From contig NZ_QCYJ01000085.1 in NCBI RefSeq assembly GCF_003123685.1, positions 310,001-374,000 of the forward strand: a stretch of 64,000 nucleotides of DNA, in the 5' to 3' direction. The notes under the pieces were generated by a model. It was given only the letters and a program-made list of their open reading frames with translations, was not told the DNA's origin and searched no databases. The DNA is from Nocardia aurea. GTDB taxonomy: Bacteria > Actinomycetota > Actinomycetes > Mycobacteriales > Mycobacteriaceae. A program made the position numbers and the translations under genes. Below, piece by piece: positions 25,047 to 33,806 of this stretch (position 1 is the stretch's first letter; each line of letters opens with the position of its first letter).

Positions 25047-26893
25047 CCGGCGACCGGTTCCGGTGTCGCGACGCTGTGCGGATACCGCTCGTTGATCCGG
25101 GCGGCGCCCCACGACAGCGCCCACACCAGCAGCAGGCTGCACAGCAGCACCAGCAGCCCCGCCGCGGCGAACAGCCAGGACGGATGGTCGAACGAGCGTT
25201 CCCGTTGCAGCACGGTGATCTCGGAGACGAACGGACGGGTGAACGTCGTCGACGCGGGGACCTCCTGCGCCCCGATGCCGGGGTCGGCGGCCATGAAGAT
25301 CGGCAGTGCCGCCTGGAGGCGACCGTCCTGCACGCGCAGCACGGTCTTCCACGATCCGTGTACCGGAACGGGTTCGGTGGAGACGTAGTGCCCATCGTCG
25401 ACCCGGCGGAGTTGGTCGACGACCAGACCGCGACCCGGACTGTCGTCACCGATCCCGCCCTGCCACGACAGGATCTGGATCCATTCGGGATCGGAGCCGA
25501 CGAGGTCACCGGGGGACAGCCTGACATCGGCGAGCACCATCCGTCCGCCCGCCGAAGGTGTTGTGTCGCTGAGCGTGACGGTGGCCTCGGCCTTGTCCGG
25601 CACCTCGATGAGCAGCCCGTTGGTGGTGGCCGCGGCCGCGATCAGGACCGCGGCGACGACCAGGGCGCGGCGCACCGGAGGCCGAGGCAACGGCCGTCCG
25701 AGCAATACCGTGGCCAGCAATGCGCCGATCACCCCGCCCGCGATACCGACCGGCACCGCCATGGCGAGCAGTTCCGGCCACATCGCCGTGGGCCACGGAT
25801 CGACGAACATCGCCTCGACCCACCGGGATTCGAGCCACAGCCCGACCGTCGCGATACCCAGTCCGCTCACCGCGCCCCACCACAGCGGGCGACGCAACAG
25901 CGGTGCGGCCAGCGCCAGCAGTTCCACCACGACGGCCGCGCCCACGTAGAGCGGGAAGACATTGCGAGGCGCGTCGATGATCGGTCCGCCGACGAGTACC
26001 GCGACCACGGTGCGGACCGCGACGGCGAAAATGACGACGACCAGCGTGCTGAACGGGCCCAGGGTCATGCGGGCGGCGACCAAGGTGATCGATGCGGCCA
26101 CGACGATCAGCATCGGCTGGAGAACGAGCCGGAACTGTTCGACCCCGAAATCGAATTCGACCTGGAAGACCGACAATCCGATCAGCAGACCGCCGAAGGC
26201 GAACCCGCGGATCAGCCACATCGACCGTCCGTCGGGCCGATCCGGTTCGGGCCGGTTGTTCCTGCCCTCGAACTCGAGCAGCAGAACGCCGACGAGCGAC
26301 AGTCCCGCGCCGCCGATGAGCATGAGATGCGTTGGGCCCCACAGTGTGACGTCCTGGCCGAACATTCGGTGCCAGATATCGTCGAGCGGGAATCCGACCA
26401 GCGCGTAGAGCCCCGCGCCCGCCAGGAGGATTCCGCCGACCGGCGCGTACCAGGTGCGGGTGATGCGGACGGCGGCGGCGCCGGGTTTCTCGTCCAGCGG
26501 CAGCACGATCGCCGACATTCCCGCGGTGAAGAGGAAGAACAGCCCGACGAGAATGAAATAGTGCGCCGGATTGGCCAGCGGGCCCGCGTCACGGCCGTTG
26601 CCGACGTGCAGGCTCACATCCCAGATGAAGCCGAGCAGCGCGGTCATGATCGTCGCGAGGAACATCGTCAGCGGCAGCGCCACCCACCCGGGCCGGTTGA
26701 ACTTCCGTCCCAGACCGTCCGCGAGTCGCCGCAACCACGTGATCCGCCGGGTACGGTGCAGATAGCCCACCCACAACAGCGCGATCGCGATCACGCCCGC
26801 ACCGGCGGTCATGGCGGCGACCTGATCCAACGCGGCTCCGCCGCCCTCGCCACCCGACTGGGCCAGCGACATCCGGTGCACACCGTCGAGCAC
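25043..26893 (-). CDS. Large polytopic membrane protein with extracytoplasmic domain
   Basis: 616 residues from the GTG at 26893 with GGAGGT 5 nt upstream; a later ATG lies at 26872. About twelve membrane spans are followed by a soluble beta-type domain (about residues 420-560) and a final span near the C-terminus. In-membrane polar clusters, FIWDVSLHVGNGRD, NPAHYFI and DIWHRMFGQD...GPTHLML, carry several His and Asp residues that could bind a metal. I recognise no named family. It is the first and largest gene of the operon with the cupredoxin-like lipoprotein and the other membrane proteins. Confidence 0.7.
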   Translation of the reverse strand: MLDGVHRMSLAQSGGEGGGAALDQVAAMTAGAGVIAIALLWVGYLHRTRRITWLRRLADGLGRKFNRPGWVALPLTMFLATIMTALLGFIWDVSLHVGNGRDAGPLANPAHYFILVGLFFLFTAGMSAIVLPLDEKPGAAAVRITRTWYAPVGGILLAGAGLYALVGFPLDDIWHRMFGQDVTLWGPTHLMLIGGAGLSLVGVLLLEFEGRNNRPEPDRPDGRSMWLIRGFAFGGLLIGLSVFQVEFDFGVEQFRLVLQPMLIVVAASITLVAARMTLGPFSTLVVVIFAVAVRTVVAVLVGGPIIDAPRNVFPLYVGAAVVVELLALAAPLLRRPLWWGAVSGLGIATVGLWLESRWVEAMFVDPWPTAMWPELLAMAVPVGIAGGVIGALLATVLLGRPLPRPPVRRALVVAAVLIAAAATTNGLLIEVPDKAEATVTLSDTTPSAGGRMVLADVRLSPGDLVGSDPEWIQILSWQGGIGDDSPGRGLVVDQLRRVDDGHYVSTEPVPVHGSWKTVLRVQDGRLQAALPIFMAADPGIGAQEVPASTTFTRPFVSEITVLQRERSFDHPSWLFAAAGLLVLLCSLLLVWALSWGAARINERYPHSVATPEPVAG

Positions 26894-27149
26894 AGAAGAC
26901 CTCCATTGCGAAGCGCAAGTATGTGTTACGCAAGGTATCATGAAAGGCGCGTTTCGCGGCGCTGCCCGCGTGGCACCTTTCGGTGTACCCGCGTCGACCC
27001 GCGCGCACGAGGCGGATACCCGCTGTCGGCTCGATGAATCATCGGACGCGCTGTTGTATCGAGACGAGAGTTCCGGTGGCGCGACGAGTGGGTGGACCCT
27101 CGCGCGCGTGGCGAATTCGTGTCCGGCGGGAAAAGTTTCCGCCTATGCT

Positions 27150-27174
27150 GGTTGAGCGCCAAAAGAGCGGGTAG
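27150..27174 (+). promoter_or_regulatory. SigB/SigF-type promoter GGTTG-N14-GGGTAG
   Basis: -35 GGTTG (27150-27154), 14-nt spacer, -10 GGGTAG (27169-27174), matching the GGTTT-N15-GGGTA class. It is the only recognisable element in the 363-bp gap 26894-27256 and lies 83 bp before the start at 27257. -35 deviates in one base. Confidence 0.5.
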
Positions 27175-27256
27175 AACGCCAGTCCAGCCGAAGTTTCATC
27201 GGTGAGGGATACGAGTGGTAGAGGCTCACCGGCCAGTATCAGCGAGGGACGCGAAT

Positions 27257-27436
27257 ATGCGCGAGACGACCGAGATCACCACGAACGCAGGCCAGAAGAA
27301 CGACCCGGTGGTGGTGTGGCCCGATCCCAGCCCGCTGACTACCTGGTGGAAACGGGTCATGGGGCTCGAAACCGAGCGTTCGGACGATATGCCTCAGCGC
27401 GAACCCGCGCCGGTCGAGCACCGCCTCGCGGGCTGA
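27257..27436 (+). CDS. Small protein, 59 residues
   Basis: The ATG at 27257 has GAGGGA about 8 nt upstream; a frame start at 27215 is also possible. The product (MRETTEITTNAGQKNDPVVV..., PLTTWWKRVMGLETERS) is hydrophilic with one Trp-rich amphipathic segment and no known family. A stress-type promoter (27150-27174) precedes it, which supports it as a genuine small stress gene. Confidence 0.5.
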   Translation: MRETTEITTNAGQKNDPVVVWPDPSPLTTWWKRVMGLETERSDDMPQREPAPVEHRLAG

Positions 27437-27521
27437 CTTTCGGTTCCGAATCGCGAAATACTTTCGCCGCGCGAGCATGAACACCGGCGACTTCGGAATG
27501 TCCGGTACCCCGTGCTGTCGG

Positions 27522-28256
27522 CTATCGGTGTTGCCTGTCGATCGATTGCCGACGTCGCTGGCCGTCGTGGCGATGTGTTCTCTGGGAGTGCGGAGTGTGC
27601 GTTTCGGTGTGTTCGTGCACCGTGAGCAGCAGGTGATCGAAGCGCGCGCGTGTGTGGACCTCCGCGCCGTGGAAGTCGTGAAGCGCCGAGACGAGTTCCT
27701 CCGCGAGAGCGCGGAGTTTGGTGTTGGTTTCCTGTGAGCGCCAGATCAGCACATCGAAGGCTTGTTCGGCGTTGATGCCGTAGATCGCCATCAACGCGCC
27801 CTTGGCCTGTTCGATCACCTCCCGTGCGGCGACGAGGTCGGGCAGTATCTCGTCGATGGTTTCACGGCGTTGGTCGTGGACGCTGTCGGTGACGTCGATG
27901 TAGAACCCCGCGGTTCCGACGACCTCACCGGCGTCGTCACGCAGTTGATCGCCCACGACCAGTACGTGCCTGGTGATCCCCGCGGTGTCGATGATGCGGT
28001 GCCTGCTGCTGAACGGAAGTCCGGTACGGACGACCGTGGCGAGAGTGTCGGCGACCTCGGCGCGGTCGTCCGGATGTTTGTGCGCCAGAAGCAGTTCGGT
28101 GGTCGGGCGGGCTTGGCCCGGCCGGTAGCCGTGCAGGGCCGCCACCTGGTCGGACCATTCCCATCGTTGGTCGGCGAACCAGAAACGGTAGCTGCCTGTC
28201 AGGCGTCTGTATGGCGGCGCCGTCGGGTTGCGGCCCGCCGCTTCATCGGTGGTCAC
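27522..28256 (-). CDS. PAS-ANTAR regulatory protein
   Basis: 244 residues. An N-terminal PAS/PAC sensor (about 20-128, with WEWSDQVAALHGYRPGQ and VVGTAGFYIDVTD) is followed by an ANTAR domain (about 137-197: LVAAREVIEQAKGALMAIYG, INAEQAFDVLIWRS). ANTAR domains bind paired RNA hairpins and act by antitermination. A His/Arg-rich tail closes the protein. Together with the two short ANTAR proteins at 51420 and 57610 it suggests an RNA-level layer of control in this island. Confidence 0.88.
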   Translation of the reverse strand: MTTDEAAGRNPTAPPYRRLTGSYRFWFADQRWEWSDQVAALHGYRPGQARPTTELLLAHKHPDDRAEVADTLATVVRTGLPFSSRHRIIDTAGITRHVLVVGDQLRDDAGEVVGTAGFYIDVTDSVHDQRRETIDEILPDLVAAREVIEQAKGALMAIYGINAEQAFDVLIWRSQETNTKLRALAEELVSALHDFHGAEVHTRARFDHLLLTVHEHTETHTPHSQRTHRHDGQRRRQSIDRQHR

Positions 28257-28328
28257 GATCGGCCATTCCTGGAATGAGGGTTCGAAAGGTGCTGTGGTGG
28301 ACCGGACGGCCTTCGATGTCGTCGGTGA

Positions 28329-28360
28329 GCGGGTGGGTCCGAAGATTCGAACCCACCCGC
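28329..28360 (-). terminator. Terminator after the first hsp20
   Basis: GCGGGTGGGT (28329-28338) pairs with ACCCACCCGC (28351-28360), a perfect 10-bp stem that can continue inward through CGAA/TTCG. It lies 31 bp past the hsp20 stop. Confidence 0.7.
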
Positions 28361-28391
28361 GGGCATCGTCCGACGAAGCGTGGCGTCGGCG

Positions 28392-28811
28392 TCAGACGGT
28401 GATGGCGTGGCGGTTGTCGCTGTGTCCGATCTCGATCTTGCGGGGTTTGGCCTTCTCCGCGACCGGGATCACCAGTCGGAGTACTCCGTCGGTGTAGTCG
28501 GCGCGAATGTTGTCCGTGTCCAGACCTTCACCGAGGAACAGTTGACGGCTGAAGACCCCGCGGGAGCGTTCGGCGGCGATCATCGACCGGCTGCCGTCGA
28601 GGGCGGGGCGAGTCGCGCGAACGGTCACGACGTTGCGCTCGATATCGAGGTCGAGGGATTCGGGATCTATACCCGGCAGATCCAGTTCGACGAGGAACTC
28701 GTCACCGTCGCGCCAAGCGTCCATCGGCATGACCGCGGGCCTGGCCGCAGTGCCGAACACCTGCTGCGTGAGTCGGTCCAGATCGCGGAAGGGATCGGTA
28801 CGCATCAGCAT
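28392..28811 (-). CDS. Small heat shock protein Hsp20 (copy 1)
   Basis: 139 residues from the ATG at 28811, with GGAGGT 7 nt upstream. Alpha-crystallin domain about 35-130 (FLVELDLPGIDPESLDLDIE, then GVFSRQLFLGEGLD and GVLRLVIPVAE). The family acts as an ATP-independent holdase in the cytoplasm. It lacks the long C-terminal extension with an I-x-I motif but ends in KPRKIEIGHS. It is about 85% identical by eye to the copy at 56275. Regulated by the CIRCE-like operator at 28889-28915 and the hairpin at 28855-28876, and divergent from a MerR/HspR-like gene. Confidence 0.92.
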   Translation of the reverse strand: MLMRTDPFRDLDRLTQQVFGTAARPAVMPMDAWRDGDEFLVELDLPGIDPESLDLDIERNVVTVRATRPALDGSRSMIAAERSRGVFSRQLFLGEGLDTDNIRADYTDGVLRLVIPVAEKAKPRKIEIGHSDNRHAITV

Positions 28812-28854
28812 GGTCGCCACCTCCAACACACTCCATTCTCGGTAGTAGTACGTT

Positions 28855-28876
28855 CCAGATAACCTCTGCCATCTGG
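28855..28876 (-). promoter_or_regulatory. Conserved 5' UTR hairpin of hsp20 copy 1
   Basis: CCAGAT-N10-ATCTGG, with the same arms and nearly the same loop as at 56738-56759. It lies between the promoter and the ribosome-binding site, so it would be at the 5' end of the mRNA. It could act as an RNA thermometer or stability element. Confidence 0.5.
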
Positions 28877-28888
28877 CATAGATTTGTT

Positions 28889-28915
28889 TTAGCACTGTCG
28901 GAAGGTCAGTGCAAG
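28889..28915. promoter_or_regulatory. CIRCE-like HrcA operator
   Basis: TTAGCACTG-N9-CAGTGCAAG matches the CIRCE consensus TTAGCACTC-N9-GAGTGCTAA at most positions. On the minus strand it overlaps a -35 TTGCAC and an extended -10 TGCTAAAAC, 17 bp apart, that would transcribe hsp20. HrcA control is inferred. Confidence 0.7.
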
Positions 28916-28963
28916 AGGCTACGATAGGAAACCTGATATAGCAGCGCAGGAGTGAGGGGCGCA

Positions 28964-29284
28964 ATGACAAGTGAGCAGCAAGGGACTCGGCTGCCCGATC
29001 CCGGGCATGCGGTGTACGCGATCTCGGTGGCCGCCGAGCTGGCCGGGATCGGCGTGCAAACCCTGAGGCTGTACGAGCAGCACGGTCTCATCACGCCGGT
29101 GCGTAGCGGTGGCGGGACGCGGCGCTACAGCGGCGACGATCTCGCGCGCCTGCACCGGATCACGGCTCTGGTCGCCCAGGGCGTCAATCTCGCGGGCATC
29201 GGGCGCATCCTCGATCTCGAAGATGTCAATGCCGAGCTCAGTGCCGACAACGATCGTCTGCGAGTCGATCAGGACGAGACCTGA
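28964..29284 (+). CDS. MerR family regulator (HspR-like)
   Basis: 106 residues from the ATG at 28964 with GAGGGG upstream; a GTG at 28952 is also in frame. The N-terminal winged HTH (VYAISVAAELAGIGVQTLRL, YEQHGLITPVRSGGGTRRYS) is the MerR type, and the short C-terminus without a large effector domain is like HspR, the repressor of dnaK and hsp18 operons in actinobacteria. It is divergent from hsp20 across a shared regulatory region of about 150 bp. The gap 29285-29579 that follows holds nothing I can name. Confidence 0.82.
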   Translation: MTSEQQGTRLPDPGHAVYAISVAAELAGIGVQTLRLYEQHGLITPVRSGGGTRRYSGDDLARLHRITALVAQGVNLAGIGRILDLEDVNAELSADNDRLRVDQDET

Positions 29285-29579
29285 CAAAGACTCCCTGCCG
29301 GTCCGGCGCAGCGGCTGTGGCTGCGTCCGATCCGCGCTCCTGAACTGGCGCACTGTGCAATTCCGTGAGCGTTTCCAGGCGGTTTCGCAACTTCTCGCGG
29401 AAATCGGCCTGCCCGTCGATGTCGACGTATACGCTGCCTCCACGAGTACCGACGTGCGCTTCCCGTGATCACGGGGGGCTCGGACCCGACGCCGGTCCGG
29501 TGCCGCGGGTGCGAAAGTTCGGCCGTTCGTCCGCTTTGTTTGCAGTCAGAAATCTGTCTCGATCACAGGGAGATCTTCT

Positions 29580-30437
29580 ATGGCCGCGTTGAAGCCGTTC
29601 TACGAGGATGTGCAGTCGCATTACGACCTGTCCGACGAGTTCTACCGACTGTTCCTCGACCCGTCGATGACCTACAGTTGCGCCTACTTCGACCCGCCCG
29701 ATCTTCCTCTGGAACAGGCGCAGTTGGCGAAGATCGACCTCGCGCTCGGCAAGCTGGACCTGCAACCGGGCATGCTTCTGCTGGATATCGGATGTGGTTG
29801 GGGCGCAACGATGTTGCGCGCCGCCGAGTGCTACGGCGTGCGGGTGATCGGCCTGACGCTCAGTAGGAACCAGCGCGATCACGTCGTGGGTCAGATCGAG
29901 CGCCGAGGTCTCGAGAACGCGGAGGTGCGGCTCCAGGGGTGGGAGGAGTTCGACGACGATGTCGACGCGATCGTCAGCATCGGGGCCTTCGAGCATTTCC
30001 GGCACGAACGCTATTCGGATTTCTTCGAGAAGTGTCGTCGCATTCTGCCCGAGGAGGGCAGAATGCTACTGCACACCATAATCGGACATTCGCTCAACGA
30101 TATGCGGCGGATGAACATCCCGGTCACCCGTGAAGACGCTTTGTTTCATATCTTTGTGAAACGCGAGATATTCCCCGGCGGGCAGTTGCCTCAGGCCGCC
30201 GAAGTCACCCGGCTGGCCGGGCGCGCGGGATTCGGCACCGAGCGGATCCAGCCGTTGCAGAGTCACTACGCGCGGACCCTCGACCTGTGGGCCGAGGCGC
30301 TCATGGCGCATCGGGACGAAGCGGTCCGCATGACTTCCGAGCAGGTGTACGACCGCTACATGAGGTATCTCACCGGCTGCGCGGCACGCTTCCGCAGCGG
30401 GCATCTCGACGTCATGCAGTTCACCCTGACGACCTGA
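29580..30437 (+). CDS. Cyclopropane-mycolic-acid/fatty-acid methyltransferase (CmaA/PcaA-like)
   Basis: 285 residues, the usual length of mycolic-acid cyclopropane synthases. Opening MAALKPFYEDVQSHYDLSDEF, SAM motif LLDIGCGWGATM (68-78), GLTLSRNQ and SIGAFEHF (about 133-140, with the active-site Glu that binds bicarbonate) are all family signatures. It uses S-adenosylmethionine to add a methylene or methyl group to an unsaturated acyl chain. It supports a mycolic-acid-bearing host. GGGAG lies just upstream. It is single here, next to stress genes. Confidence 0.9.
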   Translation: MAALKPFYEDVQSHYDLSDEFYRLFLDPSMTYSCAYFDPPDLPLEQAQLAKIDLALGKLDLQPGMLLLDIGCGWGATMLRAAECYGVRVIGLTLSRNQRDHVVGQIERRGLENAEVRLQGWEEFDDDVDAIVSIGAFEHFRHERYSDFFEKCRRILPEEGRMLLHTIIGHSLNDMRRMNIPVTREDALFHIFVKREIFPGGQLPQAAEVTRLAGRAGFGTERIQPLQSHYARTLDLWAEALMAHRDEAVRMTSEQVYDRYMRYLTGCAARFRSGHLDVMQFTLTT

Positions 30438-30470
30438 CATGCGACGGCGGCAGCGGGCTCGTCCGGCGAA

Positions 30471-30725
30471 CTACTCTTCAGCGCCGGTGCGTCGGCCCTC
30501 GTACGGGGGTGTCGCCGGTTCGGCGTCGTGAGGCGGCAGGGTCCCGGTCGACCCCGGGTTGTCGCTGTGCGGGTCTTGCGCGGGTGCTGAGGTGACTTCG
30601 TCCTCCTCGAACGCTCCGGCCGGGCGATCCGCGGGCCCGCCACCGGGGCTGTCCGAGCCGGTATCCCGTGAGCCCTCGGCTCCTCGCTGTGATTGCGGCT
30701 CTTCGGATGGATGATTGCCGGACAT
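30471..30725 (-). CDS. Small acidic, disordered protein
   Basis: 84 residues from the ATG at 30725. Rich in Pro, Gly, Ser, Asp and Glu with no hydrophobic core (MSGNHPSEEPQSQRGAEGS...). No family recognised. The reading frame has even codon usage and an upstream CGGAGCC. It may be a hydrophilin-like stress protein, an inference from composition only. Confidence 0.5.
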   Translation of the reverse strand: MSGNHPSEEPQSQRGAEGSRDTGSDSPGGGPADRPAGAFEEDEVTSAPAQDPHSDNPGSTGTLPPHDAEPATPPYEGRRTGAEE

Positions 30726-30833
30726 GGCTCCGTCCTCTCGTGTGTCGGAGTGCGGAGCGGAAGATACACTCCGCCACTTCAGCGTGATCCCCGTCACATC
30801 GATGAGTCAAGCGATGTCCGGCTGACAGCGCGG

Positions 30834-32045
30834 CTACCGAGAATCCGCTGGTGACAGCACCGGGGGGCTGCCCCCTCCGCGTCGCCGACCGGTCCTTCGT
30901 CGCAGCCGTGGCAGTCGGCGATGGGGCGCGGGTTTGGTATTGACGAGTGCGATGTCACCGCCGTAGAGCGCGAGCACCCGGTGGTCCATGACGGCACGCC
31001 AGAGCGGAGGAACGGCGGCAAGCAGGATCATCGAGGCGTAGCCGCCGGGGAGTTGTGGCGCCTGCTCGTAGCCGCGCAGCGTGTGATAGCGACGACCGGG
31101 GTTGATGTGGTGGTCGCTGTGCCGCTGGAGGTGGAACAGGAAGACGTTCGTGACCAGGCGATCGCTGTTCCAGCTGTCGCGCGGCGAGCAGCGGGCGAAG
31201 CGTCCGTCGGGTCGGCGTGGGCGCAGCAAGCCGTAGTGCTCGATGTAGTTCACGGCTTCGACCAGCACGATCCCGATCAGCGCTTGCAGCAGGAGGAACG
31301 GGATGATGACGTGGCCGAACGCCAGGATCATGGTCGCGAACAAGGCCGACGTCAACGACCACGCCTGGAGGATGTGGTTGCCGGGGCTGAACCAGGGCTT
31401 GTCCTTGCGGGACAGGCGTTCGCGCTCCAGTGTCCACGCCGAGCGCAGGCCTCCGAATATGGTGCGCGGCAAGAACTCCCACAGCGACTCGCCGAATCGG
31501 CCACTTGCCGGATCGGCGGGGGTCGCGACGCGGACATGGTGTCCGCGGTTGTGTTCGACGTAGAAGTGGCCGTATCCGGATTGCGCCAAGGCGAGCTTCG
31601 CCATCCGGCGTTCGAGGTGTTCGGAACGGTGGCCGAGTTCGTGAGCGGCGTTGATGCCGATACCCGATACGACGCCCAGCGTCGCCGCCAACCCGATTTT
31701 GTCGAGCAGGTTCAAGCCGATGTCGGACCACAGGTATCCCGCGACGATGAGGCCGGTCAACTGGAGTGGCAGGAACAGATAGGTGCACCACCTGTAGTAC
31801 CGATCCTCGGACAGGGATTCGTAGTCTTCGTCGCGTACGTTGCTGTGGTCGTCGCCGATCGCCAGGTCCAACAGCGGTACCAGTAGGAAGACGATGATCG
31901 GGCCGATCCACCAGAATAATTGCAAACCGGTGACGGTAACCAGAATTACCGGAAGCAGTGCGCAACCCGGAGCTATCGTGCCCATGATCCAGAGATAGCG
32001 CTTCGGGTCGCGAGATTCCGAATCCTCGAAGACCATAACAGCCAT
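30834..32045 (-). CDS. alkB: Alkane 1-monooxygenase AlkB
   Basis: 403 residues from the ATG at 32045 (an internal ATG at 32036 is possible). Six membrane spans and the three histidine boxes that hold the di-iron centre: HELGHR (135-140), EHNRGHH (164-170) and LQRHSDHH (about 297-304), plus a conserved NYIEHYGL segment. It hydroxylates medium-chain n-alkanes with rubredoxin as electron donor. No rubredoxin or rubredoxin reductase lies beside it, unlike many alkB operons, and there is no rubredoxin fusion. The last residues are Arg/Gly/Pro-rich and look less constrained. Confidence 0.9.
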   Translation of the reverse strand: MAVMVFEDSESRDPKRYLWIMGTIAPGCALLPVILVTVTGLQLFWWIGPIIVFLLVPLLDLAIGDDHSNVRDEDYESLSEDRYYRWCTYLFLPLQLTGLIVAGYLWSDIGLNLLDKIGLAATLGVVSGIGINAAHELGHRSEHLERRMAKLALAQSGYGHFYVEHNRGHHVRVATPADPASGRFGESLWEFLPRTIFGGLRSAWTLERERLSRKDKPWFSPGNHILQAWSLTSALFATMILAFGHVIIPFLLLQALIGIVLVEAVNYIEHYGLLRPRRPDGRFARCSPRDSWNSDRLVTNVFLFHLQRHSDHHINPGRRYHTLRGYEQAPQLPGGYASMILLAAVPPLWRAVMDHRVLALYGGDIALVNTKPAPHRRLPRLRRRTGRRRGGGSPPVLSPADSR

Positions 32046-32441
32046 CCATGTGAGTCGAATTATGTCCGTCGAAGTCCTGCTGCCGCCCGATCTGCTCACC
32101 GGCGACCTTTGATGACGACCCGGTACCGTTGTCGTACTCGCTACGCGACCGGCCTTTTCGTTGTCGACATTCGGTGGGTGGTTATTCGATATGCCGAATG
32201 GACCGTGCTGCAACAAATTTAGTGTCCGCAAATGTACCCGGGGGCTCCGTGAACTGTCAATGAAGTATTCATTGCGGTAAAATGTTCCGAAAAGCGTCGG
32301 GTATGGTACGACCACCTCGGGTCCGAGAAAAGCGGTGACGTCTCGATCGTAATGGGATCGATGATCGGGAGCCGGTTTACCCGCGTCGAAACGGTGAAGC
32401 CCCAGGATGTGGGCGGGGACAGCGTTCGAAGGAGAATTGTC
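32046..32441. other. Intergenic region between alkB and UsfY-like gene
   Basis: A stretch of about 400 bp with lower GC than the rest and no gene. A -10-like GGGTAT occurs at 32299-32304, but no matching -35 lies at the right distance. It presumably contains the two divergent promoters. Confidence 0.45.
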
Positions 32442-32774
32442 ATGCCGGATAGTGAAACGGAACGCACCCACCATCGGGGCGCGGCCCCGGAGGGGTATGT
32501 GAATTTCCCGGATCACGCGCGGACCTCGCGCAGCCACGCCGGTGAAGGTATCCAGGACGGTTACAACATTCCCGGGATCGTATTGTGGGCGATCGGAATC
32601 GTCGCTCTGGGGCTCACCCTGACCGCCGCGGCGTACGGCTTCAACGGGTGGGCGATCATCGCCGCGATCGTGTGCGCCGTCGCCATTCTGGGCGGTTCGG
32701 GCTGGCTGATCCTCGAGCACCGTCGGATCAAAGCCAAAGAGGGCCTCGCCCTGACCGATCAAGTAGGGCATTGA
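32442..32774 (+). CDS. Small membrane protein, UsfY-like
   Basis: 110 residues from the ATG at 32442, with AAGGAG 7 nt upstream. Hydrophilic N-terminus (about 1-40, with HARTSRSHAGEGIQDGY) followed by two transmembrane helices (about 47-70 and 76-95) and LEHRRIKAKEG. The order resembles UsfY, a small protein encoded upstream of sigF in mycobacteria. I base this on pattern memory, so it is tentative. It fits the stress island. Confidence 0.55.
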   Translation: MPDSETERTHHRGAAPEGYVNFPDHARTSRSHAGEGIQDGYNIPGIVLWAIGIVALGLTLTAAAYGFNGWAIIAAIVCAVAILGGSGWLILEHRRIKAKEGLALTDQVGH

Positions 32775-32795
32775 CAGTGACCGTATGAACGAAAT

Positions 32796-33806
32796 TCACA
32801 CGGTGCCGGTTCGACGGCGCAAATCGTAGCGCCGTTCCGCGTAGGCCATATCGTCGCGCCACAGCCGAGTCGTCGCGTAGTTCATCAGGGGGCGCAGCAG
32901 CGGTAAGGCCCTGCGCGCGTGCCGGAACCCCGGCCGGTCGGAGTCGGCGATCACCGCCTCGATCACCGCCGTCCGTGACCTGCCGTCGTGGCCGGGGCCG
33001 ATCGGCGTCGCATGTGTTTCGACGACACTGCCCGCACCTTCGCCGGAGAGAATGCGCATGACGATGGTGCGCGGGCCGGGGCAACTGAACTCGGCTTCCA
33101 CGGGCACCCCGAATCGGCGCGTCACCCGGAAGGTCACCTCGACCACGAAGGGGTGCGTGTCGACGGTGATCTCCTTCCGCGGCGGAGTCCCGATGACCCG
33201 TAGCCGAGCGAAGGAATAGGGGTGGAACCAGGCGCCGTGCCAGGGGTCGAGACGGTTGGCGATGATGTCGCGCGGTTCGCACACGCCGACCACGCGCGTC
33301 ACCGCGTGCACCGTCGTATCCGCCGGTCGGGGGCCCAGAATCGGCGCCTCCGTCGGTGTTTCGCCGCCGAGCGCGTCCAACCGAACCCAGGCGAGGACGC
33401 CGTCGTCGAAGGCCGGGTACGGACACCAGCGGCCCGAATCGCCCGCACCGACGTGCATGCCGTGCCAGCGGCAGATCAACGCGGTGTCCTCGACCGCGGC
33501 GAGGGCCAGCGGCGCGCCCAGATGCGGACACGCGCCCGGTCCGACACGGAGGGTACCCGCGGCGTCTCGCCACGCGACGATCTCGGCGCCCCCGACCTCC
33601 GCGCCGAAGGGACGGTCACCGCGGATATCGGTGGCGGCGGCGAAGGCGAACCAGTTGCCGGAGGGGCGTTGCTGGGACCAGCGCAGCGCGGCCGCGATCA
33701 GGCCGGGGTCGGCGTCGCGATAGGTGGGCTCCTGTTTCGACCACCGCTCGGGGGAGAAACGCTGCAACGGACTCGGGCGTCTCGGCCGATCGTGACCGGG
33801 GCTCAT
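32796..33806 (-). CDS. Rieske [2Fe-2S] protein of carotenoid cluster (DUF5914-like)
   Basis: 336 residues; start ATG at 33806 overlaps the crtU stop by ATGA. A Rieske centre: C93-P-H95 (in ACPHLGAP) and C112-x2-H115 (in CRWHGMH), at residues 60-125. The C-terminal part is an all-beta/SRPBCC-like domain. Genes of this type commonly follow crtU in actinobacterial aromatic carotenoid clusters. Possibly an oxygenase or electron carrier of the ring-modifying step. Last gene of the crt operon. Confidence 0.8.
   Translation of the reverse strand: MSPGHDRPRRPSPLQRFSPERWSKQEPTYRDADPGLIAAALRWSQQRPSGNWFAFAAATDIRGDRPFGAEVGGAEIVAWRDAAGTLRVGPGACPHLGAPLALAAVEDTALICRWHGMHVGAGDSGRWCPYPAFDDGVLAWVRLDALGGETPTEAPILGPRPADTTVHAVTRVVGVCEPRDIIANRLDPWHGAWFHPYSFARLRVIGTPPRKEITVDTHPFVVEVTFRVTRRFGVPVEAEFSCPGPRTIVMRILSGEGAGSVVETHATPIGPGHDGRSRTAVIEAVIADSDRPGFRHARRALPLLRPLMNYATTRLWRDDMAYAERRYDLRRRTGTV

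Noticed and set aside
26880..26945. CGCAAG-type repeats before the large membrane protein
   Set aside because: Short and imperfect; could be an ArsR-like site, but too weak to call.
32299..32304. GGGTAT before the UsfY-like gene
   Set aside because: No GTTT-like -35 at 14-17 bp, so not listed as a stress promoter.
32046..32771. Long N-terminal extension of AlkB (to 32771)
   Set aside because: Antisense to the UsfY-like gene and intergenic DNA; AlkB proteins begin near the SRDPKRYLW segment.
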